Shown: positions 1 to 10,288, numbered from the stretch's first letter. The stretch is DNA of 64,000 nucleotides from Novosphingobium fuchskuhlense (GCF_001519075.1 NZ_KQ954244.1:124001-188000), one strand, 5' to 3'. Translations and numbers: made by a program. The notes: generated by a model not told the origin, from the sequence alone.

Positions 1-1
1 C

Positions 2-808
2 GTTGTCGAGATGATGCTCGATGCCACACAGAACTTCGCCAAGCCTCTCACCGAAGGCCGCCTGTTCGATTGGCATGCCGCACTGTTCCCAACCGGCCGA
101 AGCGGCCTGACGCGAATAACAGTGGGCGCATGGCGACTGGACACGGAGGGTCCGATGCAGGTTGTCTCGGGTCCATACGGCCGCGAGCGAGTGCATTATG
201 AGGCCCCGGCAGCCGAACGGCTTGCCGGTGAAATGTCATCTTTCCTCGCATGGTTCGAAGATCGAAACGAATGCGACGCGGTCATCAAGGCCGCCCTCGC
301 ACACCTGTGGTATGTCACCATCCACCCGTTCGACGACGGCAATGGCCGCATCGCCAGAGCGATTGCCGACATGGCTCTGGCCCGTTCGGAAGGGAGCGCT
401 CAACGCTTCTACTCCATGTCAGCCGAGATCCAGCAGCGCCGCAAAGGCTACTACGACATTCTGGAGAAGACCCAGAAGGGCGACCTCGATGTCACGGAAT
501 GGCTGACCTGGTTTCTCGACTGTCTGGACGGAGCCATCACCCGATCCGAGACCGAACTGCAGCATGTTCTTGAGAAGGCTCGCTTCTGGGAGGCACACCG
601 CGAGACGTATCTCAACGATCGCCAAAGGCTGATGCTCAACAAGCTGCTCGATGGCTTCGAAGGGAAGCTGACTTCGTCGAAGTGGGCGATCATTGCCAAA
701 TGCTCACAGGATACAGCGCTGCGTGACATCGAGGCGCTGATTACATCCGGAATCCTTGAGAAGGAGCCCGCAGGTGGGCGGAGCACCAGCTATCGTCGGC
801 CGCGATGA
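2..808 (+). CDS. Fic domain protein (5' end outside window)
   Basis: The reading frame is open to the window edge, so the N-terminus is missing; the first internal ATG is at 11. The Fic signature HPFDDGNGRIAR is complete, with the catalytic His and the anion-binding GNGR, so AMP transfer (or another nucleotide-derived transfer) to a protein hydroxyl is predicted. The C-terminal 60 residues look like a winged helix, as in the Fic/DUF4172 family with a C-terminal DNA-binding domain. No inhibitory alpha-helix motif is visible in the part present. It lies in the same direction as the type I restriction operon, 206 bp upstream. It may be a regulatory or toxin component of the island; which one cannot be told. 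Confidence 0.85.
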   Translation, partial: VVEMMLDATQNFAKPLTEGRLFDWHAALFPTGRSGLTRITVGAWRLDTEGPMQVVSGPYGRERVHYEAPAAERLAGEMSSFLAWFEDRNECDAVIKAALAHLWYVTIHPFDDGNGRIARAIADMALARSEGSAQRFYSMSAEIQQRRKGYYDILEKTQKGDLDVTEWLTWFLDCLDGAITRSETELQHVLEKARFWEAHRETYLNDRQRLMLNKLLDGFEGKLTSSKWAIIAKCSQDTALRDIEALITSGILEKEPAGGRSTSYRRPR

Positions 809-1014
809 GCACGTCGTAATGTGGCTGGGGACTAGGCAGATCCCAGTGGCTTTGCTCGATGTGCAGGTCTGAGTGAATCCATGCGCACATGATGCGTCCA
901 TGTTGGTTGATGGCGAAATCATCTATTTGAGGCGCCAGCCTGGGTCGGCTATTTTTCTGCAGTAACGTCATTCAAGCGTTGCAAACTGCAAGAGCGCTCT
1001 CCATATAGTGCTGT

Positions 1015-1620
1015 ATGCTCGATATTGCACTCCCAACGATTCGCTTGAGCGAGGCAGCCGAGGTCCGTTCCGGCTTTCCGTTCCGAGGGGCAATAGACTC
1101 GCTTCCTCCAGGCGACGTGATGGTGCTTCAGGTTCGAGATGTCATTGTTAACAGTTCGCCTGAGTGGCCGAACCTACTCCGCAAAGAATTGCCGAACTCA
1201 CGAGCGCCTGACTTCCTACGAGGAGGCGACGTACTCATCACCACTCGAGGCCGCCGGAACGATGCTTTGGCACTCCCGCCCCCGCCCGGTGACGCAGTAG
1301 CAGCTACAAATCTGTTTGTTATCAGAATAATGGATGGCGTCCCTTTGTTGGCCGCATTCCTCGCTTGGCAAATTAATCAAAGGCCCGCGCAAGACTTTCT
1401 TATGGCTGCAGCCACTGGATCACATATCCTCAACCTTACTCGACCAGCCCTTGAAGCGCTGCCAATCGCATTACCCAACCTTGAGCAGCAACAGCGGCTA
1501 GTGGAAGTAGCTAACAGTATTGCGCAGGAACAGACCCTGCTTATCCGCCTAATCGAAAATCGTCAGCAGCAGATGGACGCGCTCGCTTCGAAATTTCTGA
1601 CAGGAAAGACAATCGCATGA
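1015..1620 (+). CDS. Half-size type I restriction specificity subunit (HsdS-like, one TRD)
   Basis: This 201-residue protein resembles the second half of an HsdS: one target-recognition domain followed by a long conserved helix (about residues 160-195) ending in ASKFLTGKTIA, like the LLTGKRR end of the full HsdS downstream. Usual HsdS proteins are about 400 residues with two TRDs, so this has one. Half-size HsdS proteins can dimerise, so it may be functional, or it may be a remnant used for TRD exchange. Its stop overlaps the hsdM start (ATGA), so it is the first gene of the coupled operon. The ATG has no strong ribosome-binding site. Confidence 0.75.
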   Translation: MLDIALPTIRLSEAAEVRSGFPFRGAIDSLPPGDVMVLQVRDVIVNSSPEWPNLLRKELPNSRAPDFLRGGDVLITTRGRRNDALALPPPPGDAVAATNLFVIRIMDGVPLLAAFLAWQINQRPAQDFLMAAATGSHILNLTRPALEALPIALPNLEQQQRLVEVANSIAQEQTLLIRLIENRQQQMDALASKFLTGKTIA

Positions 1621-3131
1621 ACGACCAGATCAAGCAGGATACGGTAAACAAGGCTGCATGGGCGGCGTGTGGCACGTTCCGGGGAACGGTCGATCCGGCT
1701 ATCTACAAGGATTACATCCTTGTGATGCTGTTCCTTAAGTACGTTAGCGACGTCTGGCAGGACCACCATGACGAGTATGTTCGGCAGTATGGCAACGAAC
1801 CTGCTCTTGTTGCCGAGATGATGAAGAACGAGCGCTTTGTTCTGCCTGAGGGCGCAACTTTCGCGGCTCTCTACGCACGCCGCCACGAGCCGGGCAATGG
1901 AGAGCGGATCGACAAGGCTTTGTCCGCGATCGAGGATGCGAACCTCGGCAAGCTCAATAACGTCTTTCAGGATATCAGCTTCAATGCCAACAAACTTGGT
2001 GAGGAAGCTCAGAAGAATGACCTGCTTCGCCAGCTGCTTGAGGACTTCGCCAAGCCCGAACTCGATATGCGCCCATCACGCATCGGCAACCTCGATGTGA
2101 TCGGCAACGCCTACGAATATCTCATCAAGAACTTCGCTTCAGACGCAGGACGAAAGGCCGGGGAATTCTACACCCCGCCCGAAGTGTCTGAGCTGATGGC
2201 CATCCTGATGGACATGCGGGAGGGCGAAGAGGCCTGTGACCCCGCCTGCGGCTCCGGCTCGCTTCTGATGAAGTGCGGCCGCCGCGTGCAGGAAAAGTAC
2301 GGCAGCAAGAAATATGCGCTGTACGGCCAGGAGTCGATTGGCAGCACCTGGGCCTTGGCCAAGATGAATATGTTCCTCCACGGCGAGGATAATCACCGCA
2401 TTGAATGGGGCGACACAATTCGCAACCCCAAGCTGCTCGACGGTGACGACAAGCTCAAGCATTTCGACGTTGTGGTCGCCAACCCACCCTTCAGTCTCGA
2501 CAAGTGGGGTCAGGACACCGCTGAGAGCGATAAATTCAAGCGCTTTCGCCGTGGGCTACCGCCCCGGACGAAGGGCGATTACGCCTTCATTCTGCACATG
2601 GTTGAAACGATGAAGCCGCGCACCGGCCGCATGGCGGTTGTCGTGCCGCACGGGGTGCTCTTCCGTGGCGGGGCAGAGGGCAAAATCCGGCAAAAGCTGA
2701 TCGAGGAAAACTTGCTCGATTGCGTGATCGGCCTGCCGGAGAAGCTGTTTTACGGAACTGGCATTCCCGCAGCGATTCTGATCCTGCGCAAGTCGAAGCC
2801 CGACAAGGACGTATTGTTCATCGATGCGAGCCGCGAGTTCAAATCGGGCAAGAATCAGAACCAGTTGACCACTGGCCCCGACAGCAACCTCGCCAAAATC
2901 ATTGCAACGGTCGAAGCCGGCCAGAGCGTGCCGAAGTATGCTCACCTCGCCACACCGGAAGAGATCAAGGCCAACGAATTCAATCTCAACATCCCGCGCT
3001 ATGTCGATACCTTCGAGGAGGAGGCCGAAATCGATCTGGTGGCAATCCGCACCGAGCGGCTGAGGCTGAAGGAAGAGTTGGCGGCCCTTGAGGTGAAGAT
3101 GGACGGCTACCTGAAGGAGCTTGGCTTCTGA
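1617..3131 (+). CDS. hsdM: Type I restriction-modification methyltransferase subunit
   Basis: N6-adenine DNA methyltransferase subunit, 504 residues, the usual length. The N-terminal helical HsdM domain covers about residues 8-145. The SAM-binding motif DPACGSGSLL begins at residue 208 and the catalytic NPPF is at 289-292. The C-terminal helix (about 470-504) would contact HsdS. It should methylate the host sequence recognised by HsdS and so protect the chromosome. It overlaps the preceding half-hsdS by 4 nt (ATGA), and its TGA shares one base with the rhuM ATG (TGATG), so translation is probably coupled. All catalytic residues are present. Confidence 0.95.
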   Translation: MNDQIKQDTVNKAAWAACGTFRGTVDPAIYKDYILVMLFLKYVSDVWQDHHDEYVRQYGNEPALVAEMMKNERFVLPEGATFAALYARRHEPGNGERIDKALSAIEDANLGKLNNVFQDISFNANKLGEEAQKNDLLRQLLEDFAKPELDMRPSRIGNLDVIGNAYEYLIKNFASDAGRKAGEFYTPPEVSELMAILMDMREGEEACDPACGSGSLLMKCGRRVQEKYGSKKYALYGQESIGSTWALAKMNMFLHGEDNHRIEWGDTIRNPKLLDGDDKLKHFDVVVANPPFSLDKWGQDTAESDKFKRFRRGLPPRTKGDYAFILHMVETMKPRTGRMAVVVPHGVLFRGGAEGKIRQKLIEENLLDCVIGLPEKLFYGTGIPAAILILRKSKPDKDVLFIDASREFKSGKNQNQLTTGPDSNLAKIIATVEAGQSVPKYAHLATPEEIKANEFNLNIPRYVDTFEEEAEIDLVAIRTERLRLKEELAALEVKMDGYLKELGF

Positions 3132-4159
3132 TGGCTGGCGAGATCATCCTCTACACCACCGAGGACGGGATTGGGCAGGTTGGCCTGAAAGCAGTGGACG
3201 GCGATGTCTGGCTGACCCAGGCTCAAATGGCGACGCTGTTTCAAACGTCGATCCCGAATATCAACCAGCATATCAAGGCGATCCTAGCCGATGGAGAGCA
3301 GCCAGAGGCAACTCTTAAGCCGTACTTAATAGTTCAACCTGAGGGTGACCGCATGGTTGAGCGCAAAGTGACGCACTACAACCTTCCCATGATCATGGCG
3401 GTCGGCTTTCGAGTGCGATCGGCGCGCGGCATCCAGTTCCGCCAGTGGGCTGCTGCACAACTCAGCGAATATCTGGTCAAGGGCTTCGTCATGGATGACG
3501 CCCGCCTCAAGGAACCAGGCGGCGATCCCTACTTCGACGAGCTACTCGAGCGCATTCGCGACATCAGGGCCAGCGAGAAGCGGTTCTATCAGCAGGTTCG
3601 TGACGTGTTTGCCGCCACCAGCTCCGACTATGACGCCAAGTCGGACACCGCGAGCACGTTTTTCAAGACCATCCAGAACAAGATGCTTTACGCGGTCACC
3701 GGCAAGACGGCTGCCGAGCTGATCGTCGATCGCGCTGATCCGGCAGCACCCAACATGCAGCTCACTTCATGGAAAGGCAGCCGCGTCCGCAAGGGCGACG
3801 TGACGATTTCCAAGAATTACTTGACCGAAGCCGAAGTTCGAGAGCTCAACCGGCTGACCACGATGTTCCTCGATTTTGCCCAGGATCGTGCAGAGCGCCG
3901 GAAGCAGACGCTCATGGCCGAATGGATCGAGCAGACAGACCGTTTCCTGACCTTCAACGAGCGCGAAGTGCTGATCGGCAAGGGCAACATGTCACACGAA
4001 GCGATGGAGACGATTGTTGGCAAGCGCTACGCAACGTTCGATGCCAAGCGCCGTGAGGCCGAACGCCTGACGGCCGAGCAGGATGACGCGGCCGAGACAC
4101 TCAAGGTGATCGAAGGCGTCAGCAAGCGGATCCGCAAGCGCAAAGGGGATCAAATATGA
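3131..4159 (+). CDS. rhuM: RhuM family protein (virulence RhuM)
   Basis: This 342-residue protein matches the RhuM family. The start has the typical form, a beta-rich stretch followed by an HTH-like segment (WLTQAQMATLFQTSIPNINQHI), and a charged C-terminal coiled region follows (about 265-342, rich in R/K/E). RhuM is frequent inside type I R-M loci, but its molecular role is not established. The gene is squeezed between hsdM (TGATG junction) and hsdS (ATGA overlap), so it is made together with the restriction complex. A regulatory or complex-associated DNA-binding role is inference. Confidence 0.85.
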   Translation: MAGEIILYTTEDGIGQVGLKAVDGDVWLTQAQMATLFQTSIPNINQHIKAILADGEQPEATLKPYLIVQPEGDRMVERKVTHYNLPMIMAVGFRVRSARGIQFRQWAAAQLSEYLVKGFVMDDARLKEPGGDPYFDELLERIRDIRASEKRFYQQVRDVFAATSSDYDAKSDTASTFFKTIQNKMLYAVTGKTAAELIVDRADPAAPNMQLTSWKGSRVRKGDVTISKNYLTEAEVRELNRLTTMFLDFAQDRAERRKQTLMAEWIEQTDRFLTFNEREVLIGKGNMSHEAMETIVGKRYATFDAKRREAERLTAEQDDAAETLKVIEGVSKRIRKRKGDQI

Positions 4160-5367
4160 CCCCCACAGGCTGGACCGAAACCCGCTTTGGCAATGCCTTT
4201 GTGAAGCGCACCGAGCGCGGCAGAGCTGGGCTACCGACCATGTCGGTAACGATCAGCGATGGCTTGGTTTTCCGAGATTCCATCGACAGAAAGATGGATA
4301 CGAACCTTCTCGCGGAAGAGCATCTGCTCGTGCGGAAGGGCGACATTGCCTACAACATGATGCGCATGTGGCAGGGAGCTTCCGGCCTTGCCGAAGCTGA
4401 TGCTCTGGTAAGTCCCGCCTATGTGGTCTTGCGACCAACAGCAACCATCGACCCGCTGTTCGCGGCATACCTTTTCAAGCATCCGCGGACGATCTACCTT
4501 TTTTGGGCCTATTCCTATGGCCTGACGGAAGACCGCCTCAGGCTCTATTTTGATGATTTCTCACTTATACCTATCTGCCTTCCCCCTATCTCCGAGCAAC
4601 GCAAGATCGCCGAGATTTTGTTCACTTGGGATCGCGCGATCGAGAAAGTCCAGGAGCTGATTGCTAACGCGCGGGCCAAGAAGCTGGCACTGAGCCAGCG
4701 GATCCTCCCAATTAACGGCCAAACACCCAAAGCACGCCTTGCTGGCTTCTCAGGCGAATGGGCCAAAACCACGCTTGGCAGTCGCGGAGGATTCCGCAAA
4801 GGCAAAGGCGTCGCGCGCTCTGATGCCAAAGCTCAAGGCATCCCATGCGTCCGCTACGGTGAGATCTACACTCATCACAATGATGTAGTTCATACGTTCA
4901 ACTCATTCATCGACGAAGCATCCGCTTTGCAGAGCGAGCCCCTCAGGCCAGGCGATATTCTGTTCGCATGCTCAGGCGAGACTGCCGAAGAAATCGGAAA
5001 GTGTGTTGCCTTCATAGGCAGACATGAAGCCTACGCCGGTGGTGACATTATCATATTCAACCCCGAACAGGATGACCCTGTTTTCCTCGCATATTTGCTA
5101 AACTCATCCCCGGTTGCCCTCCAGAAGGCTCAGTTTGGCCAAGGCAACTCGGTGGTTCACATCAGCGCGACAAACTTGGCCAAGCTAAAAATCGCAGTCC
5201 CTACGAGGGAGGAGCAAACGGCAATTGGCGAACTTTTCTTGGCGGCTGATCGGAGCATTTTGTCACTGACAGCCCAACTCGCCTCGCTCCGGGAGGAAAA
5301 ATCGGCGCTGATGCAGCAACTCCTCACTGGCAAGCGGCGAGTGAAGATTGGTGGAGACTTTGCATGA
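4156..5367 (+). CDS. hsdS: Type I restriction-modification specificity subunit
   Basis: This 403-residue HsdS has the normal two-TRD layout: TRD1 about residues 1-145, conserved helix 1 about 145-185 (SEQRKIAEIL), TRD2 about 190-350, and conserved helix 2 to the end (REEKSALMQQLLTGKRR). It sets the bipartite DNA target for both HsdM and HsdR. The recognition sequence cannot be read from the sequence. It overlaps rhuM upstream and the DUF6119 gene downstream, both by ATGA. Together with the half-size HsdS at 1015 it gives this locus two specificity genes. Confidence 0.93.
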   Translation: MTPTGWTETRFGNAFVKRTERGRAGLPTMSVTISDGLVFRDSIDRKMDTNLLAEEHLLVRKGDIAYNMMRMWQGASGLAEADALVSPAYVVLRPTATIDPLFAAYLFKHPRTIYLFWAYSYGLTEDRLRLYFDDFSLIPICLPPISEQRKIAEILFTWDRAIEKVQELIANARAKKLALSQRILPINGQTPKARLAGFSGEWAKTTLGSRGGFRKGKGVARSDAKAQGIPCVRYGEIYTHHNDVVHTFNSFIDEASALQSEPLRPGDILFACSGETAEEIGKCVAFIGRHEAYAGGDIIIFNPEQDDPVFLAYLLNSSPVALQKAQFGQGNSVVHISATNLAKLKIAVPTREEQTAIGELFLAADRSILSLTAQLASLREEKSALMQQLLTGKRRVKIGGDFA

Positions 5368-7016
5368 CGAAGACTCGCTCGTTTTCCATCTTCCTTTTGA
5401 AGGATGGCGTAGATGCAACGAACGCATTGAAAGATGATCACGCGCTTGAAGAGGGCATAGCGAGCGAAAACCTTCCCGAAGGCGCCGTTCTATACGTTTT
5501 GGATAACGAGCCCCGCCCACCGTGGTGGCGGGCATACTTCGGTGTCCAAAAGGACCTGAATCAGGTTTCAAAAGGTGCGCTTGTGTTTCTGCAGGCGTCG
5601 GGCCGCTGGTTCGCATTGTCGTTTGGCCATGTTTTCCATAACCTCAAAGACAGCAGTTACGAATATGACTTCGGCTTGCGGGTCACTCTCAACTGCGTAG
5701 ATCCGGCAAAACTGCGCAGCACGGATGTCTTGGAGCCGAGCGGGGCAAAGCGGCAGAGGACGCAATTGCCCACCGCCGGTGACCTTACCTTTTTCGATGT
5801 CGATGCGGATAGTACAATCCTAAAGAGCCTCACCGGCAAGGTGAAGGACGAGCATCAGGATTTGTTCAAAAGTGCGACCGGCTCCAGCAACATCCGGATT
5901 TCATCAGCGATCGAGCCCGCCGGCCTGGTTGGGTTGTGCGAGCAGCTCCTCAACCTCTACAACGATGACACCTACAAAACTGCGTTCCCTGACATTCAAA
6001 ATATTGCGCCTGTCCGCGACCCAAGTGTGATCGCGCAGCTCAACGGTCAGTTGCTGGTAGCCTTCCAAGCAAGGGATGAAGCACTGGCTTTGTCCGTGCC
6101 AGATATTGTTGATTTCGGTGACGGGCTCTGGGGCACGTTCACGGGCGCCAACAGGGGGGATGTGTACGACGACATCTTCATGCATCGCTATTACGAGTAT
6201 CTCGATGCCGCTGGTGCCGACCTCAATGCGTTTGGAATCGATGACCTAAAGCGGCACCAGCTTGTATTGACGAATGAAGATGGCAGCGTGGTTCGAGATC
6301 GACATTCGATTTACAAGAGCCTGATCTACGATACGGCGCTGAACGGCGGTGCTGATAACTACCACTTCTGCGAAGGTAATTGGTACCTGGTTGATAGCGG
6401 CTACGTGAACCGGCTGCGGACATATCTCGATCCGCTTTGCAAAGACACGACGCTCCCCGACTTCAGCCACGATGACGAGGGCGCTTACAACGTTGCTGCA
6501 TCGGCGGCGGCGGCAGGGCGAGTTTGTCTCGACAAAACCAATATTTCGATCGCTGGCCAAAAGCAGATCGAGCCTTGCGATATCTACGAAGTCGTTGGTG
6601 GCCAGGCCGTCCTGCACTGCGTGAAGATCTCGACGCTATCAGGGCAACTTAGCCACCTGTTTAATCAGGGGACCAACTCGGTGAATCTCATGCGTTCTGA
6701 GCAGCAAGCTTTGGAAAACATGAAAGAGCTCGTTGGCGCGGGTCGCCCCGATCCAGAACGGGAGGCGCTTGTTGCTCCACTCGCGAACAACAAATTTCGC
6801 GTCGTCTTCGGCATTGTGACACACAAGGACAAAGCCGACCGTTCAAATAACCTGCCCTTGTTTTCTCGCATCAGCCTCATGCGGTGCATGAAGGAATTGC
6901 GGAGAATGGGCGTAGACGCTGAGTATTGCTTCATCCCCGACACCTCCCCGGCGACCGCAGGTAAGGCGCGCAAGCGGAAGAAGAAGGCCGCCGAGCCGGA
7001 AGCGGGTGGAGAATGA
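5364..7016 (+). CDS. DUF6119 / TIGR04141 family protein inside the R-M operon
   Basis: A 550-residue protein that I assign to the sporadically distributed DUF6119 (TIGR04141) family. The start has the usual form of this family (SFSIFLLKDG), followed by the WWRAYFG and ALVFLQASGRWFALSFGHV segments. The middle contains GNWYLVDSGYV. The C-terminus ends in a basic tail (ARKRKKKAAEPEAG). The family has no established biochemical function but occurs repeatedly in defence and R-M loci. The gene overlaps hsdS and hsdR by 4 nt each, so the three are co-translated, which argues for a role in or with the restriction complex. No membrane segment or enzyme motif is evident. Confidence 0.75.
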   Translation: MTKTRSFSIFLLKDGVDATNALKDDHALEEGIASENLPEGAVLYVLDNEPRPPWWRAYFGVQKDLNQVSKGALVFLQASGRWFALSFGHVFHNLKDSSYEYDFGLRVTLNCVDPAKLRSTDVLEPSGAKRQRTQLPTAGDLTFFDVDADSTILKSLTGKVKDEHQDLFKSATGSSNIRISSAIEPAGLVGLCEQLLNLYNDDTYKTAFPDIQNIAPVRDPSVIAQLNGQLLVAFQARDEALALSVPDIVDFGDGLWGTFTGANRGDVYDDIFMHRYYEYLDAAGADLNAFGIDDLKRHQLVLTNEDGSVVRDRHSIYKSLIYDTALNGGADNYHFCEGNWYLVDSGYVNRLRTYLDPLCKDTTLPDFSHDDEGAYNVAASAAAAGRVCLDKTNISIAGQKQIEPCDIYEVVGGQAVLHCVKISTLSGQLSHLFNQGTNSVNLMRSEQQALENMKELVGAGRPDPEREALVAPLANNKFRVVFGIVTHKDKADRSNNLPLFSRISLMRCMKELRRMGVDAEYCFIPDTSPATAGKARKRKKKAAEPEAGGE

Positions 7017-10000
7017 CCCCCAACACAGACGAGCTTTCAACGTCTCACATCCCGGCGCTTGCTACGTTGTGTGCGCTAGGCTGGCGGTTCCTAGCCCCCG
7101 CTGACTGCTTGGAGCAGCGTGGTGGCGAAGGCGGTGCATTGCTTCGCTCGGATCTGATCGCGCATCTCTCTCGTCACCGCTTTGACCATCGGGGAGCGCT
7201 GCACCCGCTATCGACCAACTCTATCGATTTCATCGTTCGAACACTGTCGGCACCGCCCCTGCAAGATGGGCTGCTCGCGGCGAACCAGCGCGTCTACGAA
7301 TGGCTGACGCTGGGCATCACAGTCACCGAATTCGTTGATGGCAAGAAGCTCTCAATCACGGTTCCGCTTATCAATTGGCAGAATGTGGAAGCAAACCGCT
7401 TCGTGGTGACGGAGGAGCTTGCCTTCACCACTAGCGACGGCACCCGCACACGCCGGCCGGACATAGTCGGCTTCGTGAACGGCATCCCCATGATTGTCAT
7501 CGAGGCCAAGCGTCCTGTTAGCGGCGGATCACAGCGGATGGTCGAAGAGGGCATCAGCCAGACGATCCGCAACCAGAAGGCGGATGAAATCCCGCAGCTG
7601 TTCGCCTTTGCCCAACTTCTCTTTGCTGTGTCGGGCTCTGATGGGCGCTATGGCACGACCGGAACGCCACGGAAGTTCTGGGCTTCCTGGCGCGACGAAG
7701 AGTTCGATGAAGCGCATTTTCTGGCCGTCAAAAACGGCACAGCCGCCGAGGATCGAAAGAGCCTGCTGACTAACCGTGTACGCGATGTTCGCGACGGGCT
7801 ATCGCACCGCTGGTCTTCCGCGATGGCGGTAAACGAGCAAGATCGCCTGTTGATCGGTCTGGCGACCCCGGCCCGACTCCTGGAATTTGTGCGCTTCTTC
7901 ATGTTCTTCGACCGCAAGGTTGGGAAGATCGCGGCGCGTCACCAACAGATGTTCGGCATCCGTAAGCTTATCGCCGAAATCTCGAAGGTGCGGCCTTCGG
8001 ACCATCCCAAGGGGCCTGGACGCGAAGGCGGCACGATCTGGCACACTACTGGATCAGGCAAGAGCTTCACTATGGTGCTGCTCTGCAAGGCACTGTTGCT
8101 CCATTCGGATCTTGCCGAATGCCGGGTCATCGTTGTTACCGACCGGACCGATCTTGAAAAGCAACTAGCAGGCAACTTCTTGACCGCCGGAGCCTTCGGA
8201 ACATCGCTCTCCGACAAAGAAGGCGGTCGATCCAAAGCGAATTCCGGCCGCGACTTGGCTAAGCGGATCGGAAAGGGCACTGACCGGATAATCTTCACCA
8301 TCATCAATAAGTTCGCCAGCGCCAGCAAACTTCCCGAATGCCGCAATGACAGCCCCAATATGATCGTGTTGGTCGATGAAGGACACCGCAGCCAGGGCGG
8401 TGAAAATCATGAGCGGATGAAGAAGGCTCTACCCCAGGCAAGCTATGTCGCGTTCACCGGCACGCCGCTGTTGAAGGGCGAAAAGACCGAGGGCCGGTTC
8501 GGCAAGATCATCCACGCCTACACAATGCGCGACGCCATCGACGATGGCACCGTCACCCCGCTACTCTATGAAGAGCGCAAGCCAGTGCTCGACATCAACG
8601 AGCGCGCTATCGACAGTTGGTTCGATGTCATAACGCGCGGTCTGACAGAGGAGCAAAAGACCGATCTCAAGAAGAAGTACGCCAGCAGGGGCCAGGTCTA
8701 TGGCGCAGAAGGGCGAATCCGGCGCATCGCCTGGGATATCGCCACCCATTTCCGAACCAATTTTAAAAATCTCAAACTCGGCTTGAAGGGGCAAATTGCC
8801 ACCGACAGCAAACTTTCCGCGATCCGTTATAAAAAGGCGCTCGACGAGACCGGGCTGGTATCCAGTGCTGTGGTCATCTCTCCGCCTGACACCCGTGAGG
8901 GACACGAAGACGTAAATGAGAGCGAACTACCCGAGGTTCAGCAGTGGTGGGCAACCAATGTCAAAGGCGACCCGGATGATAACGAAAAGCAGATCGTCGA
9001 CGACTTCTCAACTGAAGGCCGGCCGGATCTGCTCATCGTCGTCGATAAACTGCTCACTGGCTTTGATGAGCCGCGCAATGCGGTTCTTTACATCGACAAA
9101 CCGTTGAAAGCCCACAACCTTATCCAGGCCATTGCCCGCGTAAACCGCTTGCATGACGCCAAGCAGTTCGGCTTTCTCGTCGACTACCGCGGCATCCTGA
9201 AGGAGTTGGATACTGCCATCGGCGAATATCAGGATCTCGCTGAACGAACCCAAGGCGGGTTCGACATTGCCGACCTCGATGGGCTCTATCGCGATGTCTG
9301 CACCGAGTATAAGCGACTTCCTAGCTTGCATGATGAGCTCTGGGCAATATTTGATGGTGTTCAGAATCGAGCGGACGAAGAGCAATTCCGCCAGTTCCTT
9401 GTTCCACGATATTCCGATTTGGAGGGTGGCGAACGCTTAGACCTGAACCAAAAGCGGCGCGAAGACTTCTACGAGGCGCTGACAGCCTTCGGAATGTGCC
9501 TGAAAACCGCTTTGTCATCGCGATCGTTCTTCGAGGATGGCGCATTCAGTGAGAAACAAATCGCTGTGTACAAGCGCGATCTTCGATTTTTCTCGGCTCT
9601 GCGGCAGCAAGCAAAGCAGGATTCCTTCGAGACAATCGACTTCTCGCAGTACGAGAAGCAAATACGTAAAATGATCGATACCAACGTAATCGGTGAGGAG
9701 ATTGACGCGAACGGTCAATTGCTGCCGGTTGTAGGATTGGGCGCACCTGCCGATCCAGACACCTGGAGCGAGGAGAAAACTAGAAACGAGACGGATATAA
9801 TCCGCAGTCGCCTAACGCGGACCATTGAGCATGATTTAGCCGATGACCCGTACGCTCAAGCTCATTTTTCCGACCTTCTGCGCAAAGCGATTGCCGAAGC
9901 CGCCTCACTGTTTGATCATCCTAGGCATCAGTATGACCTCTTCGACGGTCTTGAGAAAGCTGTCTCAAGCGCAACCATACCAGAAATCCCACAACAGCTG

Positions 10001-10288
10001 GCAGATCACCCCCACGCACGCGCGTACTATGGCATTTTCCGTATGCACGACCAGGAGGCGACGCATCTCTGGGCCGACAAGCACGTAGAAGCAGCTTGCA
10101 GAATCGAGAAGTTGGTCATTTCCGCCATCGCTGAGAACTCTCTCAATCCAGCTAGTATCGAAGCCGCGATTCGTAAGGGAGTACTGCCAACGCTGTTCAA
10201 TCTCTTTGGTTTGGACAAAGCAAAGCTAATGACGGATGAGATTGTCAACATAACGCGCATTGGGCTCGCCAGTGGCAAACTCGGCTGA
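7013..10288 (+). CDS. hsdR: Type I restriction endonuclease motor/nuclease subunit
   Basis: This 1,091-residue HsdR has the N-terminal endonuclease domain with a PD-(D/E)xK site (D150 in RRPDIVGF, E164 and K166 in VIEAKRP). The SF2 translocase follows, with Walker A HTTGSGKS at 344-351 and a DEGHR box at 455-459, then the second RecA domain. The C-terminal helical region binds HsdM. It translocates DNA and cuts unmodified invaders. Its ATG overlaps the DUF6119 stop (ATGA). All motifs appear intact, so the restriction arm of this R-M system should work. The last bases overlap the next gene. Confidence 0.95.
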   Translation: MTPNTDELSTSHIPALATLCALGWRFLAPADCLEQRGGEGGALLRSDLIAHLSRHRFDHRGALHPLSTNSIDFIVRTLSAPPLQDGLLAANQRVYEWLTLGITVTEFVDGKKLSITVPLINWQNVEANRFVVTEELAFTTSDGTRTRRPDIVGFVNGIPMIVIEAKRPVSGGSQRMVEEGISQTIRNQKADEIPQLFAFAQLLFAVSGSDGRYGTTGTPRKFWASWRDEEFDEAHFLAVKNGTAAEDRKSLLTNRVRDVRDGLSHRWSSAMAVNEQDRLLIGLATPARLLEFVRFFMFFDRKVGKIAARHQQMFGIRKLIAEISKVRPSDHPKGPGREGGTIWHTTGSGKSFTMVLLCKALLLHSDLAECRVIVVTDRTDLEKQLAGNFLTAGAFGTSLSDKEGGRSKANSGRDLAKRIGKGTDRIIFTIINKFASASKLPECRNDSPNMIVLVDEGHRSQGGENHERMKKALPQASYVAFTGTPLLKGEKTEGRFGKIIHAYTMRDAIDDGTVTPLLYEERKPVLDINERAIDSWFDVITRGLTEEQKTDLKKKYASRGQVYGAEGRIRRIAWDIATHFRTNFKNLKLGLKGQIATDSKLSAIRYKKALDETGLVSSAVVISPPDTREGHEDVNESELPEVQQWWATNVKGDPDDNEKQIVDDFSTEGRPDLLIVVDKLLTGFDEPRNAVLYIDKPLKAHNLIQAIARVNRLHDAKQFGFLVDYRGILKELDTAIGEYQDLAERTQGGFDIADLDGLYRDVCTEYKRLPSLHDELWAIFDGVQNRADEEQFRQFLVPRYSDLEGGERLDLNQKRREDFYEALTAFGMCLKTALSSRSFFEDGAFSEKQIAVYKRDLRFFSALRQQAKQDSFETIDFSQYEKQIRKMIDTNVIGEEIDANGQLLPVVGLGAPADPDTWSEEKTRNETDIIRSRLTRTIEHDLADDPYAQAHFSDLLRKAIAEAASLFDHPRHQYDLFDGLEKAVSSATIPEIPQQLADHPHARAYYGIFRMHDQEATHLWADKHVEAACRIEKLVISAIAENSLNPASIEAAIRKGVLPTLFNLFGLDKAKLMTDEIVNITRIGLASGKLG

